Assembly: GCA_903859705.1 (NCBI GenBank)
Contig: CAIONQ010000099.1
Coordinates: 1-64,000 of the forward strand
DNA length: 64,000 bases
DNA from: an uncultured Chthonomonas sp.
GTDB lineage: Bacteria; Armatimonadota; Chthonomonadetes; Chthonomonadales; Chthonomonadaceae
Direction of reading: 5' to 3'
Below are positions 17,858 to 25,868 of this stretch, one piece after another (positions within the stretch are counted from its first letter, which is position 1; each line of letters opens with the position of its first letter). A program made the translations under genes and the position numbers. A model generated the notes under the pieces. The model did not search any database, had not been told where the DNA came from, and was given only the letters and a program-made list of their open reading frames with translations.

Positions 17858-20661
17858 CCGGTGCGCTTTGCATTGCGCTAACTATGGCCGCTGGTGGTAC
17901 AAGCCACCTGGCAGCCGCCCCACCAGAGCCAGGCTTTGTGCCCCTATTTGATGGCAAAACACTTAACGGCTGGGAAACGCCGGATATGAGCTGCTGGAGT
18001 GTGCAGGATGGCGCTATTACGGGCAGGATAACGCCAGAACATCCTATCAAATCCAATCAGTATCTGGTGTGGCATGAGCCCATGGGCGATTTTGAGCTGA
18101 AGCTGCAGTTCCGCATGTTTGGCTCCCATGGTATCAACAGTGGCTTTCAGTTTCGCAGCCGCATCATCCCCGGGCATGATTTGGCCGGGTACCAGATGGA
18201 TAACAACCTGGATACTCCCTGGCTATGCCGCCTGTACGAAGAGCATGGCAGGGAAACCCTTGCTTTTAGGGGCAAACGGGCAGATATTGACCCAACGGGA
18301 AGCAGCCGCCTATCCGATATTTCAGATGCAGGGGGCACTCCCTGGTTTCGGCTGGAAGATTGGCATGAGTATCACCTGATTGCGCAGGGCACACACCTTA
18401 GTCTGTTTGTAAACGGCAAACCCGCTGCAGAGGTGCTGGATGGGGACGCGCAGCGAGCGGCTATTTCTGGAGTGCTGGGCCTCCAATTACATACCGGCCC
18501 ACCCACCACGGTTCAGTTCCGAAACATTAGGCTCCGCACCCTTAAGCCAGGTGCAAAGCCCACTGCAGTAATAAGGCCAGTAGCAGAACGTGCAACCTCA
18601 ACGGCTGCCATTGCGGATAAAACGCTGGTGGCATGGGTGGTGCCAGCAAACTTAACCCAGCACGGTGGCAGTGTGCTTACACTCGACGACCGCCGTGGAC
18701 ATTTTGATGGAATTGTTTTCGGGGAAACAGCGCCCGCAAGGTGGGTAACTGGCAGCGAGTTCTACCACCGTACCGATAGAGGCGTGGCTGCAGCCGCACC
18801 AGCCGAAACCGGTGGCGCTGAGCCTATACAGATGGCAGCGGTGTACAGAGGCCGAGAGGTTACCCTGTATCGCAACGGCAAGGTCTACTCACATCACACC
18901 GTGGCTGAGCCCCAATCTTTTGTTACGGATAGCACAACAATTATTGGCCTGCGCCACCTGGAGGCCGGAGACAGAGCCTGTTTTGCGGGCTCTGTGCTGG
19001 ACGCACGTATTTACCGGGCACCGCTAACTGCTGAGGAGCTGGAAGCGCTGCGGCCGGGCACCATGGGGAGTACAAAGCCCTACGCGTGGTGGAACTTTGC
19101 CCGGGGCAATGGAAAAGATGTTATGGGAAGATACCCGGCTGCAAAGCTGGTAGGTAATGCGCGGGTGGCTGGGGGCCGCCTGCAGTTGGATGGAGAGGGT
19201 AGCTACATGGTATCGCCGCCAGAATCCGGCCAGACTCCCGATGCAGCGCAGTTGCCGGTGTACCACTTTACCAGCCCAACCGGGCAAGATTGCATGCCTT
19301 TCGACCCAAATGGTGCGGTGTATTTTCACGGCAGATACCACCTGGGTTACATCTACCAGCAAGAGGGCAGGCACTACTGGGGGCATGTATCCAGCACCGA
19401 TTTGCTGCACTGGAAGCAGCAGCTTCCAATGCTATCGCCTGGCCCGGAAGCGGGAATATTCAGCGGCAATGCGTTTATCACAAAAGAGGGGCATGTGGCG
19501 CTCTCTTACCATGGGCTGGGCACCGATAATCCGCACCATGACGCGGGCAACTGCATCGCAATATCTCGAGACCCGGATCTGAACAGTTTTAAGAAGCTGC
19601 CAGAAAACCCGGTTATGAAAAACCCGGGATGGGACCCCCATACGTGGCTGCAGGGCAGTACGTACTATTCGATTTCTGGCGGGAACCCGGGCTCTGGCAG
19701 GGGTCCATCCATATACAGAGCGAACGATGATTCGCTGGCTCACTGGACACTTCTTGGCCCACTGCTATCTCACGATATGCCAGATATCTTCCCGGAAGAG
19801 GATATCTCCTGCCCGGATCTGTTTACATTGGGCGAGAAGCAGATACTGCTGTGCATAAGCCATAGCCGGGGTGCGCGGTACTACACCGGCCACTTTGAGA
19901 ATGGAAAATTCACACCGGAAGCGCACCATAGAATGAACTGGCCGGGCGGCACCTGCTTTGCGCCAGAAACACTGTTGGATGCAAAAGGCAGGCGGATAAT
20001 GTGGGGCTGGGTGCTGGGCTCGCCTTCGACCATGACATTACCGAGAGTGCTTACCCCTGGTGAAGATGGCGCACTGAATATTGCGCCTGTTCAGGAGTTA
20101 ACCCAGTTGCGACGTGCCCACACAGCGGCGGGTGCAACAAAGGTAGCGGCTGGCGATACCATGCCTATTGCCGCGATAGCAGGCGTGTGCAAAGAGATAG
20201 ATGCTGAATTCTCGGCGAATTCAGCTGCCGCTGAGTACGGCCTGAAGGTAAGGCGCAGCCCGGATGGTATGGAGGAGACAACGATACGGTACATCCCGGC
20301 ACGGGGTGTGCTACAGATAGATGTGGAGCGCTCTACCCTTACGCCGGGCATAAAACCAAAGACCTATGCCATGAGCTTTATGCTGGCGCAGGGTGCGCCA
20401 AACCCGGATGTAACCGTTCAGGAAGCGCCCTTTGCGTTGAAGCCCGGTGAACCGCTTAAACTGCGTGTGTTTCTGGATCACTCCATTATTGAGGTGTACG
20501 CTAATGGCAGGCAGTGCCTTACTCAGCGCATATGGCCCACCCGTGCAGACAGCACAGGCATTGCCTTGTTTGCTAATGGTGGGGAGGCAGAATTGAACGC
20601 CATAAATGCATGGGATATGGCACCGATAACAATCGCGCGGTTGAAATCTGGAGCGCACTAA
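17830..20661 (+). CDS. Three-domain glycan-acting protein: DUF1080, LamG-like, GH32-like
   Basis: A 943-residue protein with a signal peptide. Residues about 37-250 form a DUF1080 (3-keto-disaccharide hydrolase-type) domain: PLFDGKTLNGWE, GINSGFQFRS, QLHTGPPTTVQFRNIRLR. Residues about 260-420 resemble a LamG/concanavalin sandwich ending in RAPLTAEELEALRPG. Residues about 475-940 are GH32-like: CMPFDPNGAVYF (nucleophile Asp near 490, where the family usually reads NDPNG), SRDPDLN (RDP stabiliser near 577) and a C-terminal sandwich with FLDHSIIEVYANG. At the acid/base site the family reads ECPD, but here it is EEDISCPDLF near 658, with Ser directly before Cys. Either a nearby acid replaces the usual Glu or the activity differs. 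Known GH32 enzymes act on fructans or sucrose. Overlaps the sulfatase by 28 bases. Confidence 0.78.
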   Translation: MAKTALRAITGALCIALTMAAGGTSHLAAAPPEPGFVPLFDGKTLNGWETPDMSCWSVQDGAITGRITPEHPIKSNQYLVWHEPMGDFELKLQFRMFGSHGINSGFQFRSRIIPGHDLAGYQMDNNLDTPWLCRLYEEHGRETLAFRGKRADIDPTGSSRLSDISDAGGTPWFRLEDWHEYHLIAQGTHLSLFVNGKPAAEVLDGDAQRAAISGVLGLQLHTGPPTTVQFRNIRLRTLKPGAKPTAVIRPVAERATSTAAIADKTLVAWVVPANLTQHGGSVLTLDDRRGHFDGIVFGETAPARWVTGSEFYHRTDRGVAAAAPAETGGAEPIQMAAVYRGREVTLYRNGKVYSHHTVAEPQSFVTDSTTIIGLRHLEAGDRACFAGSVLDARIYRAPLTAEELEALRPGTMGSTKPYAWWNFARGNGKDVMGRYPAAKLVGNARVAGGRLQLDGEGSYMVSPPESGQTPDAAQLPVYHFTSPTGQDCMPFDPNGAVYFHGRYHLGYIYQQEGRHYWGHVSSTDLLHWKQQLPMLSPGPEAGIFSGNAFITKEGHVALSYHGLGTDNPHHDAGNCIAISRDPDLNSFKKLPENPVMKNPGWDPHTWLQGSTYYSISGGNPGSGRGPSIYRANDDSLAHWTLLGPLLSHDMPDIFPEEDISCPDLFTLGEKQILLCISHSRGARYYTGHFENGKFTPEAHHRMNWPGGTCFAPETLLDAKGRRIMWGWVLGSPSTMTLPRVLTPGEDGALNIAPVQELTQLRRAHTAAGATKVAAGDTMPIAAIAGVCKEIDAEFSANSAAAEYGLKVRRSPDGMEETTIRYIPARGVLQIDVERSTLTPGIKPKTYAMSFMLAQGAPNPDVTVQEAPFALKPGEPLKLRVFLDHSIIEVYANGRQCLTQRIWPTRADSTGIALFANGGEAELNAINAWDMAPITIARLKSGAH

Positions 20662-21471
20662 ATGTTTGAGGAGCAGGTTATTGCATGGCTGGAAGAGTGC
20701 GGAGTGGGGCCACAGGAGCCTGGGTCGGCATATGTGCGTTCTGCCTACTGTATGCAGAGCCCCCCTGTTACTGATGCTGCTGGCCAGCACTACCCGCAGG
20801 GCCGAATAATAATTGGGCACACCACAGAAGCCGAAGGAGCCAATCCGGAAGAGCAAGAACCAGAACAGCAATCTGCCACTGTAAAGCTGGACATCTCCTG
20901 GCTTGCCGATGCAAACATCCGTGAGGCCCTGGCGTTACTTCCGGCCGATACGCCAACAGGTTTTCGGGTAGCTTTGCCATCCCCAAGGGCTGCAAGGTTG
21001 TTGCTGGAGCGTGCCCTGCTGGAAGGCAACCCGGATGCAGTGGTATTTAAAGGCACTGCCAATGCAACTTCCGTTTCTGCATTGTTGGAAGAGGTTGCAT
21101 TTTCGGAAGAGAGCCTGCGGATTGACTCGATTGTGGAGGCTACGAAAGAGCTGCTGCAACAGGAACTTGGCTTGAAACCAGGCGACTTTATAGAGCTGCC
21201 AGCCCTGTTTATAGAGGGAAAACCCGCAATGCCCAACCCCGTTAACTGCCTTGTGTGCAACAGAAGGGTGTTGATGCCTTCACCCAACGGCCCGATTATC
21301 GATGGGATAGATATTATTGAGGCGGCCATACGCCACAAGGTAGGCCTGCCAGAAAGCACATTAACTTTCATTGATACTCGGTGTGCCAGCGCAGATGCGC
21401 CGCGTATGATGGGACTGTTCGGAGTGACTGTTGTTCAGCACGGAGTGGCCATTGAGGAAAATGCGGAATGA
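20662..21471 (+). CDS. Degenerate peptidylarginine deiminase-like protein
   Basis: A 269-residue cytoplasmic-looking protein without a signal peptide, beginning on the base after the preceding stop, with GGAG 9 bases upstream. Residues about 90-240 match the C-terminal catalytic fold of vertebrate-type PAD enzymes almost continuously: PTGFRVALPSPRAARLL (human PAD4 GFRLLLASPRS), then ELLQQELGL with FIELPALF, then PNPVNCLV, PSPNGPIIDGIDIIE and LTFIDTRC. The catalytic His-Val-Asp-Glu equivalent reads Asn-Ile-Arg-Glu (residues 85-88), and the final HCGTN nucleophile motif is absent, the chain ending 'MGLFGVTVVQHG'. Deiminase activity is therefore unlikely. A binding role or a different chemistry is possible. 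Its stop overlaps the next start by 4 bases (ATGA). Confidence 0.72.
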   Translation: MFEEQVIAWLEECGVGPQEPGSAYVRSAYCMQSPPVTDAAGQHYPQGRIIIGHTTEAEGANPEEQEPEQQSATVKLDISWLADANIREALALLPADTPTGFRVALPSPRAARLLLERALLEGNPDAVVFKGTANATSVSALLEEVAFSEESLRIDSIVEATKELLQQELGLKPGDFIELPALFIEGKPAMPNPVNCLVCNRRVLMPSPNGPIIDGIDIIEAAIRHKVGLPESTLTFIDTRCASADAPRMMGLFGVTVVQHGVAIEENAE

Positions 21472-22778
21472 AAGCCTTTGCTGCATGTGTGGTAATTGCT
21501 GCAACACTCTCTTTTACTATGCCGGCTTTCGCTCAGTCTGGAACATTCAGTTTTGCGCCCAATCAGCTTGCGGCCAACGCATGGTATAAGCCAGGAACAC
21601 CACCGAGCCTGATAAATGGGCACCTTGATGAGGCGTTTGGGCAGGCTGACCGCTGGCCAAAGCTACTGAGCGCGCTGAAGAAGAGGCATGGGTCGTTTTC
21701 GGTGTTTGCAGCCGAAATTGGGTATCTATCCAGCAGTAAAGGGCTGCTGCCCCTGTTAAAGGCGAATCACGTCCCAATTTCGGTAGAGACTCCCGGGTTT
21801 ACGCAGGTGCCTAATGGGGAGAAGCTCGCCCACATGGAGATACTGGGGGAGCCTGTGGATGGCACCAACCTCTATGCGCAGGTGTTTCAAATTACAAAAC
21901 CAGCAGATAGGCCGAACCCCGCGGGCAAAGGCTGGTTTGTTACCGGAGACGGCAAGCCATTTATTCCGGATGAGCTGTTGTTTGATGAGCGGATACCGGG
22001 CCTGCTTCCCTATTTTGATGCTGGCATACTGGCAAAAACGGCCGGAACCTGGGAGCAGCGCAAGGCCGCTGCTAGTATTACTATCCCCGGCACTGAGGCA
22101 GGCACCTACGCGCAGCGCCGACAGATACTGATGCAGGACTATGTTCGCTACCTAAATATTGCACGCACGCACTGGCGCAATAAGATGCCCGCTGTTAGCC
22201 TACATTGGAATGTGAACCCGGGCTGGGCATGGCGCGATGAAGCAGGACTGGATGCAATAAATAGTGCGGATCCCAACTGGTTTAACAGCATAGACAGATT
22301 TAACGCGATTGTAAGCCAAAAGCCTCAATACGGCTGTGTTGGCTACCTGAATGAGCTGATAGCTGTGCTTACCACGGCAGGCTATAAACCGCGGACAGTA
22401 TATATGGATGTTGACTGGACCTACAATGTGCCCTACATCACCGAGGTTTTGAAGCGCCACCAGGCTGCCTTGAAGGAGCGTGGTATTCAGATGGGGATTA
22501 ATGTGGTGGAAGCGAGCATCGGCGATGACGAGACGTTGCGCTTTGAGCACGGAACCTTGAGCCGAGCGCACATGGCGGGATCCCCTCCAAACGTGTTGTA
22601 TGAGCAAACTCTGAATGCCATTTTCGATTACCTTAAATCGGTGGGGTTAACTGGCCCATCGGTGCAGATAAGAGTTGGAAGCTGGTCTCACCGCCCATAC
22701 GAACGTGGCTACCAGATAAGTGAGCGCACTCCGGGTTCTCTTCCACACACCGCGCTCGAGATAGAAAAGAAGCTCTAA
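21468..22778 (+). CDS. Secreted protein of unknown function
   Basis: A 436-residue protein with a clear signal peptide (MKAFAACVVIAATLSFTMPAFAQ). I do not recognise the family. The body is rich in Trp and Tyr, with segments such as 'KLLSALKKRHGSFSVFAAEIGYLSS', 'TVYMDVDWTYNVPYITEVLKRH' and 'ERGIQMGINVVEAS'. The alternation of hydrophobic strands with helices, and strand-end acids (MDVDW, NVVEAS), suggests a TIM-barrel, perhaps a glycoside hydrolase; this is structural guesswork. The start overlaps the PAD-like stop by 4 bases, which makes it part of the GH95-to-PAD operon. Confidence 0.6.
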   Translation: MKAFAACVVIAATLSFTMPAFAQSGTFSFAPNQLAANAWYKPGTPPSLINGHLDEAFGQADRWPKLLSALKKRHGSFSVFAAEIGYLSSSKGLLPLLKANHVPISVETPGFTQVPNGEKLAHMEILGEPVDGTNLYAQVFQITKPADRPNPAGKGWFVTGDGKPFIPDELLFDERIPGLLPYFDAGILAKTAGTWEQRKAAASITIPGTEAGTYAQRRQILMQDYVRYLNIARTHWRNKMPAVSLHWNVNPGWAWRDEAGLDAINSADPNWFNSIDRFNAIVSQKPQYGCVGYLNELIAVLTTAGYKPRTVYMDVDWTYNVPYITEVLKRHQAALKERGIQMGINVVEASIGDDETLRFEHGTLSRAHMAGSPPNVLYEQTLNAIFDYLKSVGLTGPSVQIRVGSWSHRPYERGYQISERTPGSLPHTALEIEKKL

Positions 22779-22837
22779 CCCTGCAGCGTTAAGATTACTG
22801 CCTGTAGTTAACATAGCAAATGCCAGAGAGGTAACTG

Positions 22838-23914
22838 ATGCCCGTATCGAATTGGATTACCACGATTGCCGCCGGGGTTGCGATCACCGGCACGATGGTT
22901 GGACCCAGGTGTGCCAGCGCCCAAGATCTGGCTTCTGCAGGTGTGTTTACGGCACCGCAGCGAGCCTTATCTACGGCAGGTACTCGTGAGAAAGCGCTCG
23001 CCGCAGAAGCCGCTAATAACCCCGCAGAGGCTTTGACAGCGTGGGAACGCCTGCTGGATAGAACGCCCGCGAGCGAAGATGACATTGTGGAGGCTCACAA
23101 GCACATCCATCTATTGAGGCCAAAGGTTGCCAGAAACACCAATCCGGCGAAGGCACGTAAGTGGCATGTGCTGGCCGTGGTGTACCGGCATCTGGACTTT
23201 CAGTGGACCAATGATGCGGGTACCATCGTGGAAGTACATAAAACCATCAGCGCTGAAGACGAGGCCAAAATTAAGAAGAGCCTTGCGGCCTTTAAGTCTC
23301 ATGTACTCAAATATACCAGCGGCCAGTTGGATCTGGATCTGGATATTCAAACGGTGGAAGAGCCGCTTACGAAACTGGCAGGTGACGCGGCGGGTAAACC
23401 ACCATTTTCACCTGCTCCGCATCTTGTGCTTCCTACCATACGCCAGCTTCTACAAAAGCGCTCTTATGATACAGTAATGGCTTATGTTAAGTTCAATGGT
23501 GATCAGGGACCATCTGTACCGGCACCATTTACGGCTGCAACCTATGGCCGCCTGCCAGATATGCAGAATGCCGGTTTTATAATGGTGCCGTGGCATACAA
23601 ACTATCCATACCCCGGTGAAACCGATGGAGAGATGGAGCTGCACGAGTGGCTGCATCAGATGCAAACCCTGTTCGTTGATGTACTGCACTATCCGCAGCC
23701 AGTTACGGCCAACCCGGATGGCGGGCGTGCTGAAGGAGACAAGCGGCCGGGTGGAGACATGGATTATGGGCGACCAGCTGGCGAGACCACATGGATCCAC
23801 TTCTATCAGCATATCCTTGAAGAGCACTACACTCGCCAGATGTGGTGTGAAGTGGCCACTTCTTTGCCTGCAGACACTAAGCCACCTGGTGAAATACTAA
23901 AGGGCGCAAAATAG
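22838..23914 (+). CDS. Secreted putative zinc metallopeptidase-like protein (HExxH)
   Basis: A 358-residue protein with GAGAGG 7 bases before the ATG and a signal peptide ending around CASAQ. The first 70 mature residues contain a helical segment like a tetratricopeptide-type pair (AAEAANNPAEALTAWERLL). A metallopeptidase-type H-E-W-L-H motif (MELHEWLHQMQ) lies near residue 270, and a further WIHFYQHILEEHYT helix near the end could supply the third ligand. No known family comes to mind. It lies 59 bp after the preceding unknown gene, so it may be in the same transcript. Confidence 0.55.
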   Translation: MPVSNWITTIAAGVAITGTMVGPRCASAQDLASAGVFTAPQRALSTAGTREKALAAEAANNPAEALTAWERLLDRTPASEDDIVEAHKHIHLLRPKVARNTNPAKARKWHVLAVVYRHLDFQWTNDAGTIVEVHKTISAEDEAKIKKSLAAFKSHVLKYTSGQLDLDLDIQTVEEPLTKLAGDAAGKPPFSPAPHLVLPTIRQLLQKRSYDTVMAYVKFNGDQGPSVPAPFTAATYGRLPDMQNAGFIMVPWHTNYPYPGETDGEMELHEWLHQMQTLFVDVLHYPQPVTANPDGGRAEGDKRPGGDMDYGRPAGETTWIHFYQHILEEHYTRQMWCEVATSLPADTKPPGEILKGAK

Positions 23915-23943
23915 GAACTCGAAACGGTAGATATTCAAGGTAA

Positions 23944-23978
23944 TAACCAGCGGGTTCTGCAGCCTGGCCCGCTGGTTA
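23944..23978. terminator. Hairpin downstream of the metallopeptidase-like gene
   Basis: taaccagcggg (23944-23954) is perfectly complementary to cccgctggtta (23968-23978) around a 13-base loop. No clear T-run follows, and the next gene starts 16 bases later. It may act as a weak or rho-assisted terminator or as an mRNA end stabiliser. Confidence 0.45.
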
Positions 23979-23994
23979 CTGATGAGGGTAGTGT

Positions 23995-24459
23995 ATGAAA
24001 GCATGGATTAAGCGGGTTCCAATATGGGTGAAGGTGTTGTGTGTGCTTTTTGCTATGGGGTGTGCGTTAATTGGTGCGTTGTTTATGATGCTTGAATCTG
24101 CTTTTGGGATGGTAGACGACAAGGGCATTACAGCCTGGTCTCCCGATCATCGTTATAAGGCCACGCTGCATCGCAAAGACGGAATAACCTGTGACTACCA
24201 GCATATTGTGTTGGAGGCCCCGGGCTGGCACCCACTTGGCATCGGAATTGCGGATATTGTGGAAGTGGATTGCAGCGGCTTAAATGGCGTAAGCTGGCGC
24301 AACAACCGTACCCTGGTTGTTGATTACGATGCCACTGTGCACAAAGACCCCATGTGGGATACCGACTTTATGCATAAGGACACCCACTGGCGAGACGTGC
24401 AGATTGAATATCACAAATCGTTCAGTAAAGATGAATCCGTGGCTCCGGCAACAAAATAG
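23995..24459 (+). CDS. Small membrane-anchored protein of unknown function
   Basis: A 154-residue protein with GAGGG 6 bases before the ATG. A single N-terminal hydrophobic segment (about residues 11-33: VKVLCVLFAMGCALIGALFM) places the rest outside the cytoplasm. The extracytoplasmic part begins 'TAWSPDHRYKATLHRKDGITCDYQHIVLE' and contains two cysteines that could form a disulfide. 'SPDxxY' openings of this sort are common in small beta-sandwich proteins of unknown function. It converges with the TlpA-like gene at 24470 with only 10 bp between stops. Confidence 0.6.
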   Translation: MKAWIKRVPIWVKVLCVLFAMGCALIGALFMMLESAFGMVDDKGITAWSPDHRYKATLHRKDGITCDYQHIVLEAPGWHPLGIGIADIVEVDCSGLNGVSWRNNRTLVVDYDATVHKDPMWDTDFMHKDTHWRDVQIEYHKSFSKDESVAPATK

Positions 24460-24469
24460 TGTGTTAGGA

Positions 24470-25771
24470 TCAGGGGCGGGTGGAGGCGTTTGCCTGAGCC
24501 ACTGCAGTTAACAAGGGTTTGTTATCTGGATTGAAGCCAACCGAAGAATATTGAACGATGCCTGCTGGATCGATGACGAATTGTGTTGGAATACCGTTGA
24601 CCTTGTACAGATCGGTACTAACTCGCGCCTTGGGATCGCTAAAGACGAACATCAGGTCCGAGTATTTGCCAGAATTCTTCTTAATCCATTCGTCAAAAGC
24701 CGGTCTGGCTTCGCCATCATCAACAGCAATCAAAACCACATTGGAGTTGTTACGCTTCTTTAGATCCCTCATGATTCGCTGGTTGTGTGGCATCGACTGC
24801 ATGCAAGGTCCACACCAACTTGCCCAGAAGTCCAGAATAACGGTCTTTCCCCGATAGTCAGAAAGTTTAACGGCCTGCCCCTCAGTGTTGTAGGCAGTAA
24901 AATCGGGTGCAGCCAGTTTGTTGGCAAGAACAGGTCTGTCAGCTATTGGTTTCTCAAGCGCTACGCCTGGGCCTGGGGAGTAGTTGTAAACCGCTCGATT
25001 AAAGTGGGTACCAAGTTGGATGTTTACCAGAACGGCATCACGGAAATACGACTGTTTTCCATCGTTGAATACCTCTGAGGTACCACGGCGCACCAGATGA
25101 TCTGGGCCGATATACCGGGTCTCCTTCATTCGTAGGCCGTTAGCGCCATACGCAGAAGTGATATCGAAGTATATCTTGTCGCACACCACACCGTTCACTG
25201 TTTCTTTGCCAAGATAAGTAACCTGTAATAGCTCTTTCTTATTCCTGGATTTCACGCATATGTCGAAAGCTGTTTCATTGTCAGAATAGAAACCAGTCCA
25301 TGGCTCCAGTATCGTGTACATAGTACGGAGATTGATCTTCCCATCGCTTAATGCAGATCGGTACATTTCCCCATACTGCCTAAAATACTGTTTCCCATTG
25401 CATGCAAAGATATATTGGGGTGCGCTTTTACCGGGGCTCCAATCCACCGATCCCGTTAGCTCAGGCAGGTTCCAGGATTCATAGCGCATCAGGTTCGGCT
25501 TTTCAGCCTTGAGCGTGGCAACACTATAGCTTACAGCAAGCTGGCCCTTAATGGGAGTCTGCCTGGATGTGGTGGTTCTGCACTCGGCACTGTAGGCAGG
25601 CAGGGCCAGCATGGTTTCAGCATTGGCTTTCAGAATTGTCCAGGCAGTTGCATCATCATCATCTGCTGACGCTGCATTGGGACAGAGCACGGCAATTTGA
25701 GCAAAAAGCAGGCATAACAACAGCGAAAAAACACTGCTCCTAAGCGTCCGGTCCGGTATAGGATTGGTCAT
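24470..25771 (-). CDS. TlpA-like thioredoxin-fold protein with LolA-like N-terminal domain (copy A)
   Basis: A 433-residue protein with a signal peptide. Residues about 45-290 resemble the DUF2092/LolA-like beta-rich fold (YSAECRTTTS..., NLMRYESW, GKQYFRQYG). Residues about 300-430 are a redoxin/TlpA domain: APDFTAYNTEGQAVKLSDYRGK, FWASWCGPCMQSMPHNQ (active-site CGPC), VNGIPTQFVIDPAG. It is likely a periplasmic thiol-disulfide oxidoreductase; the substrate is unknown. An AAGGAG sits 7 bases before the ATG at 25771. It is the downstream copy of a tandem pair with the gene at 25869. Confidence 0.82.
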   Translation of the reverse strand: MTNPIPDRTLRSSVFSLLLCLLFAQIAVLCPNAASADDDDATAWTILKANAETMLALPAYSAECRTTTSRQTPIKGQLAVSYSVATLKAEKPNLMRYESWNLPELTGSVDWSPGKSAPQYIFACNGKQYFRQYGEMYRSALSDGKINLRTMYTILEPWTGFYSDNETAFDICVKSRNKKELLQVTYLGKETVNGVVCDKIYFDITSAYGANGLRMKETRYIGPDHLVRRGTSEVFNDGKQSYFRDAVLVNIQLGTHFNRAVYNYSPGPGVALEKPIADRPVLANKLAAPDFTAYNTEGQAVKLSDYRGKTVILDFWASWCGPCMQSMPHNQRIMRDLKKRNNSNVVLIAVDDGEARPAFDEWIKKNSGKYSDLMFVFSDPKARVSTDLYKVNGIPTQFVIDPAGIVQYSSVGFNPDNKPLLTAVAQANASTRP

Positions 25772-25868
25772 CAAAACGCTCCTTCACCCAGCTCCTGGGG
25801 GATGGGACTGCACAGATTGCCAGGGAAACGTTCGATTTGCCTCCGGCTGGCAAGTCGGTAGTGGCCGC

